Of a DNA stretch of 14,946 nt, positions 14,122 through 14,946 are shown piece by piece. Origin of the DNA: Thermogutta sp. (GTDB lineage Bacteria; Planctomycetota; Planctomycetia; Pirellulales; Thermoguttaceae). The stretch covers positions 1 through 14,946 of the forward strand of contig NZ_JACIYL010000019.1 in NCBI RefSeq assembly GCF_014359955.1, written 5' to 3'. Below the pieces are notes generated by a model that saw only the letters and a list, made by a program, of their open reading frames with translations, had not been told where the DNA came from and did no database searches. Each line of letters opens with the position of its first letter. Positions within the stretch are counted from its first letter, which is position 1. The position numbers were made by a program, and so were the translations under genes.

Positions 14122-14460
14122 CGTTGTGCTCCTTATGGCTGGTTGGTTCTGTGGGGAAGCCGAGACGGTAAAACCGTCCGGACACACGCAGCGCCCATCC
14201 GTGCCGACAAGCCAGGGGATTTCCGACCGGCCCCTTAGGCTCAGGATCCACCGTTTCCTTTCATCGCCAACCTTGGACGCTCTTTCCAGAAGGCTTTTCA
14301 AAAGTCACATTGCGCGGGACCTGTCGGGATTTCAGCAAAGCACGAAGATGATGAGATTTCGCCCTGTAGCGTTCCGCGTCTGGCGGCGAGAAGGGGCAGA
14401 GCTCTTTCGGCAGGAAAATCCAGATCGGCGCGAAGCCCGGCCAACCCAAACGGGATCAGA
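14122..14460. other. Spacer between the PE-domain gene and the GT2-like gene
   Basis: If the GT2-like gene starts at 14121, this stretch is non-coding. A 62-codon open frame on the minus strand (14449-14261) has no Shine-Dalgarno and no recognisable content. No terminator or promoter stands out. The PE gene lies upstream on the same strand, so read-through into the GT2-like gene is possible. Confidence 0.35.
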
Positions 14461-14832
14461 TCAACCTGTGGGCGAGCCTTCGGTCCAATACTCGAATCGC
14501 CACGATTGACACTCGGGATCGACGAGAGAAAGTTTCGCCCGACCGCGCAACCTGTTCCCGTCCAGGACGAGTTCCAGCATGAGGTTGGTGCGCTTGCTCA
14601 GAAGGTAGGTCCCCTCATCCCAGCGACGGACCGTCCCGCGGCCACCGGAGATTTCGCCTTCGTATTCCAGATAAATCCTGCGATGGTCAGGCAGTTGCTG
14701 GGCAGGAATAATTTTTCCGGTGACTGGGATTTCGGCAAGCGCCCATGTGGCGAGGAGCGTCGCCGTTTCCAGCATAAAGTCGTAATGAAGGCCGCGGGGG
14801 CTGTCGTGTTCCAGAATGACAAACCGGCGCAT
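14461..14832 (-). CDS. Stand-alone LigD-type 3'-phosphoesterase (PE) domain protein
   Basis: The product is 123 aa. PE domains trim 3'-phosphate and 3'-ribonucleotide ends of DNA so that a ligase can seal them; in bacterial non-homologous end joining they are usually part of LigD. Seen: R-F-V-I-L-E-H9-D10-S-P-R-G-L-H16-Y-D18-F, the signature metal- and phosphate-binding block. YLEYEGEISGGRGTVRRWDEGTY (54-76) follows, matching the family's 'FEG-I-GTV-WD-GTY' pattern. The length equals one complete domain, so this is a free-standing form, not a truncated LigD. No ligase, primase or Ku gene lies beside it within the window. The ATG at 14832 has only a weak ribosome site, so the start could be slightly different. 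Stand-alone PE proteins are known in bacteria and archaea. Confidence 0.87.
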   Translation of the reverse strand: MRRFVILEHDSPRGLHYDFMLETATLLATWALAEIPVTGKIIPAQQLPDHRRIYLEYEGEISGGRGTVRRWDEGTYLLSKRTNLMLELVLDGNRLRGRAKLSLVDPECQSWRFEYWTEGSPTG

Positions 14833-14946
14833 GGTCGCCCACTGCCTTTTGCCTCAGGAAGTGTGAAAATGAATCCGACCGCCCACGTTCATTTTAGCGG
14901 TTGACGACGGTTGTATTTCGCGTGACCGTGACAGGGCTTGAGAACC

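Overview
The window looks like chromosomal DNA of a planctomycete, probably a Pirellulales-type, possibly thermophilic, relative. Reasons: moderately high GC, a secreted sulfatase, several exported one-off glycoside hydrolases each with its own promoter, an exported tandem metallo-beta-lactamase protein with a Tat signal, and short, scattered, mostly monocistronic genes. The organism call is an inference from gene content; no rRNA or other marker is present.

Left part (1-5557): parts of a type III CRISPR signalling repertoire, with no cas core gene and no repeat array in view. A CARF-HEPN ribonuclease (560-1795, Csx1/TM1812 'DxTHG' family) has a near-consensus promoter and a perfect Shine-Dalgarno. 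On the other strand (5557 to 3364) lie a four-helix membrane protein of no known family and a protein with two Csx3-like domains fused to a P-loop ATPase. Both Csx3-like domains appear to have lost the ring-nuclease residues. A secreted GH140/DUF4038 glycosidase (1888-3315) sits between the two halves. If the halves belong together, the CARF-HEPN RNase would be a cyclic-oligoadenylate-activated effector. The Csx3-Csx3-ATPase plus membrane protein would be a second, poorly described cOA-responsive or cOA-removing unit at the membrane. This is the most interesting part of the window.

Middle part (5999-12603): exported carbohydrate and sulfate metabolism. In order there is a Tat-exported tandem MBL protein (5999-8011), an iduronate-2-sulfatase-like sulfatase convergent with it (9565 to 8018), a GH43-like beta-propeller hydrolase (9862-11016) divergent from the sulfatase, and a GH5-like clan A glycosidase (11194-12603). 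The sulfatase/GH43 intergenic region carries TTGCGCAA palindromes that could be an operator. Both glycosidase leaders contain a stem-loop. The set fits use of sulfated or pectin-like polysaccharides, but substrates cannot be read from sequence.

Right part (12846-14832): an archease (RtcB ligase activator) with an acidic linker insert, a small GT-A-fold glycosyltransferase-like protein lacking the DXD motif and probably starting at TTG, and a stand-alone LigD-type 3'-phosphoesterase domain. No tRNA, rRNA, insertion sequence or CRISPR array was seen. Stretches without genes (1-476, 5558-5998, 9566-9861, 12604-12845, 14122-14460) are described individually.
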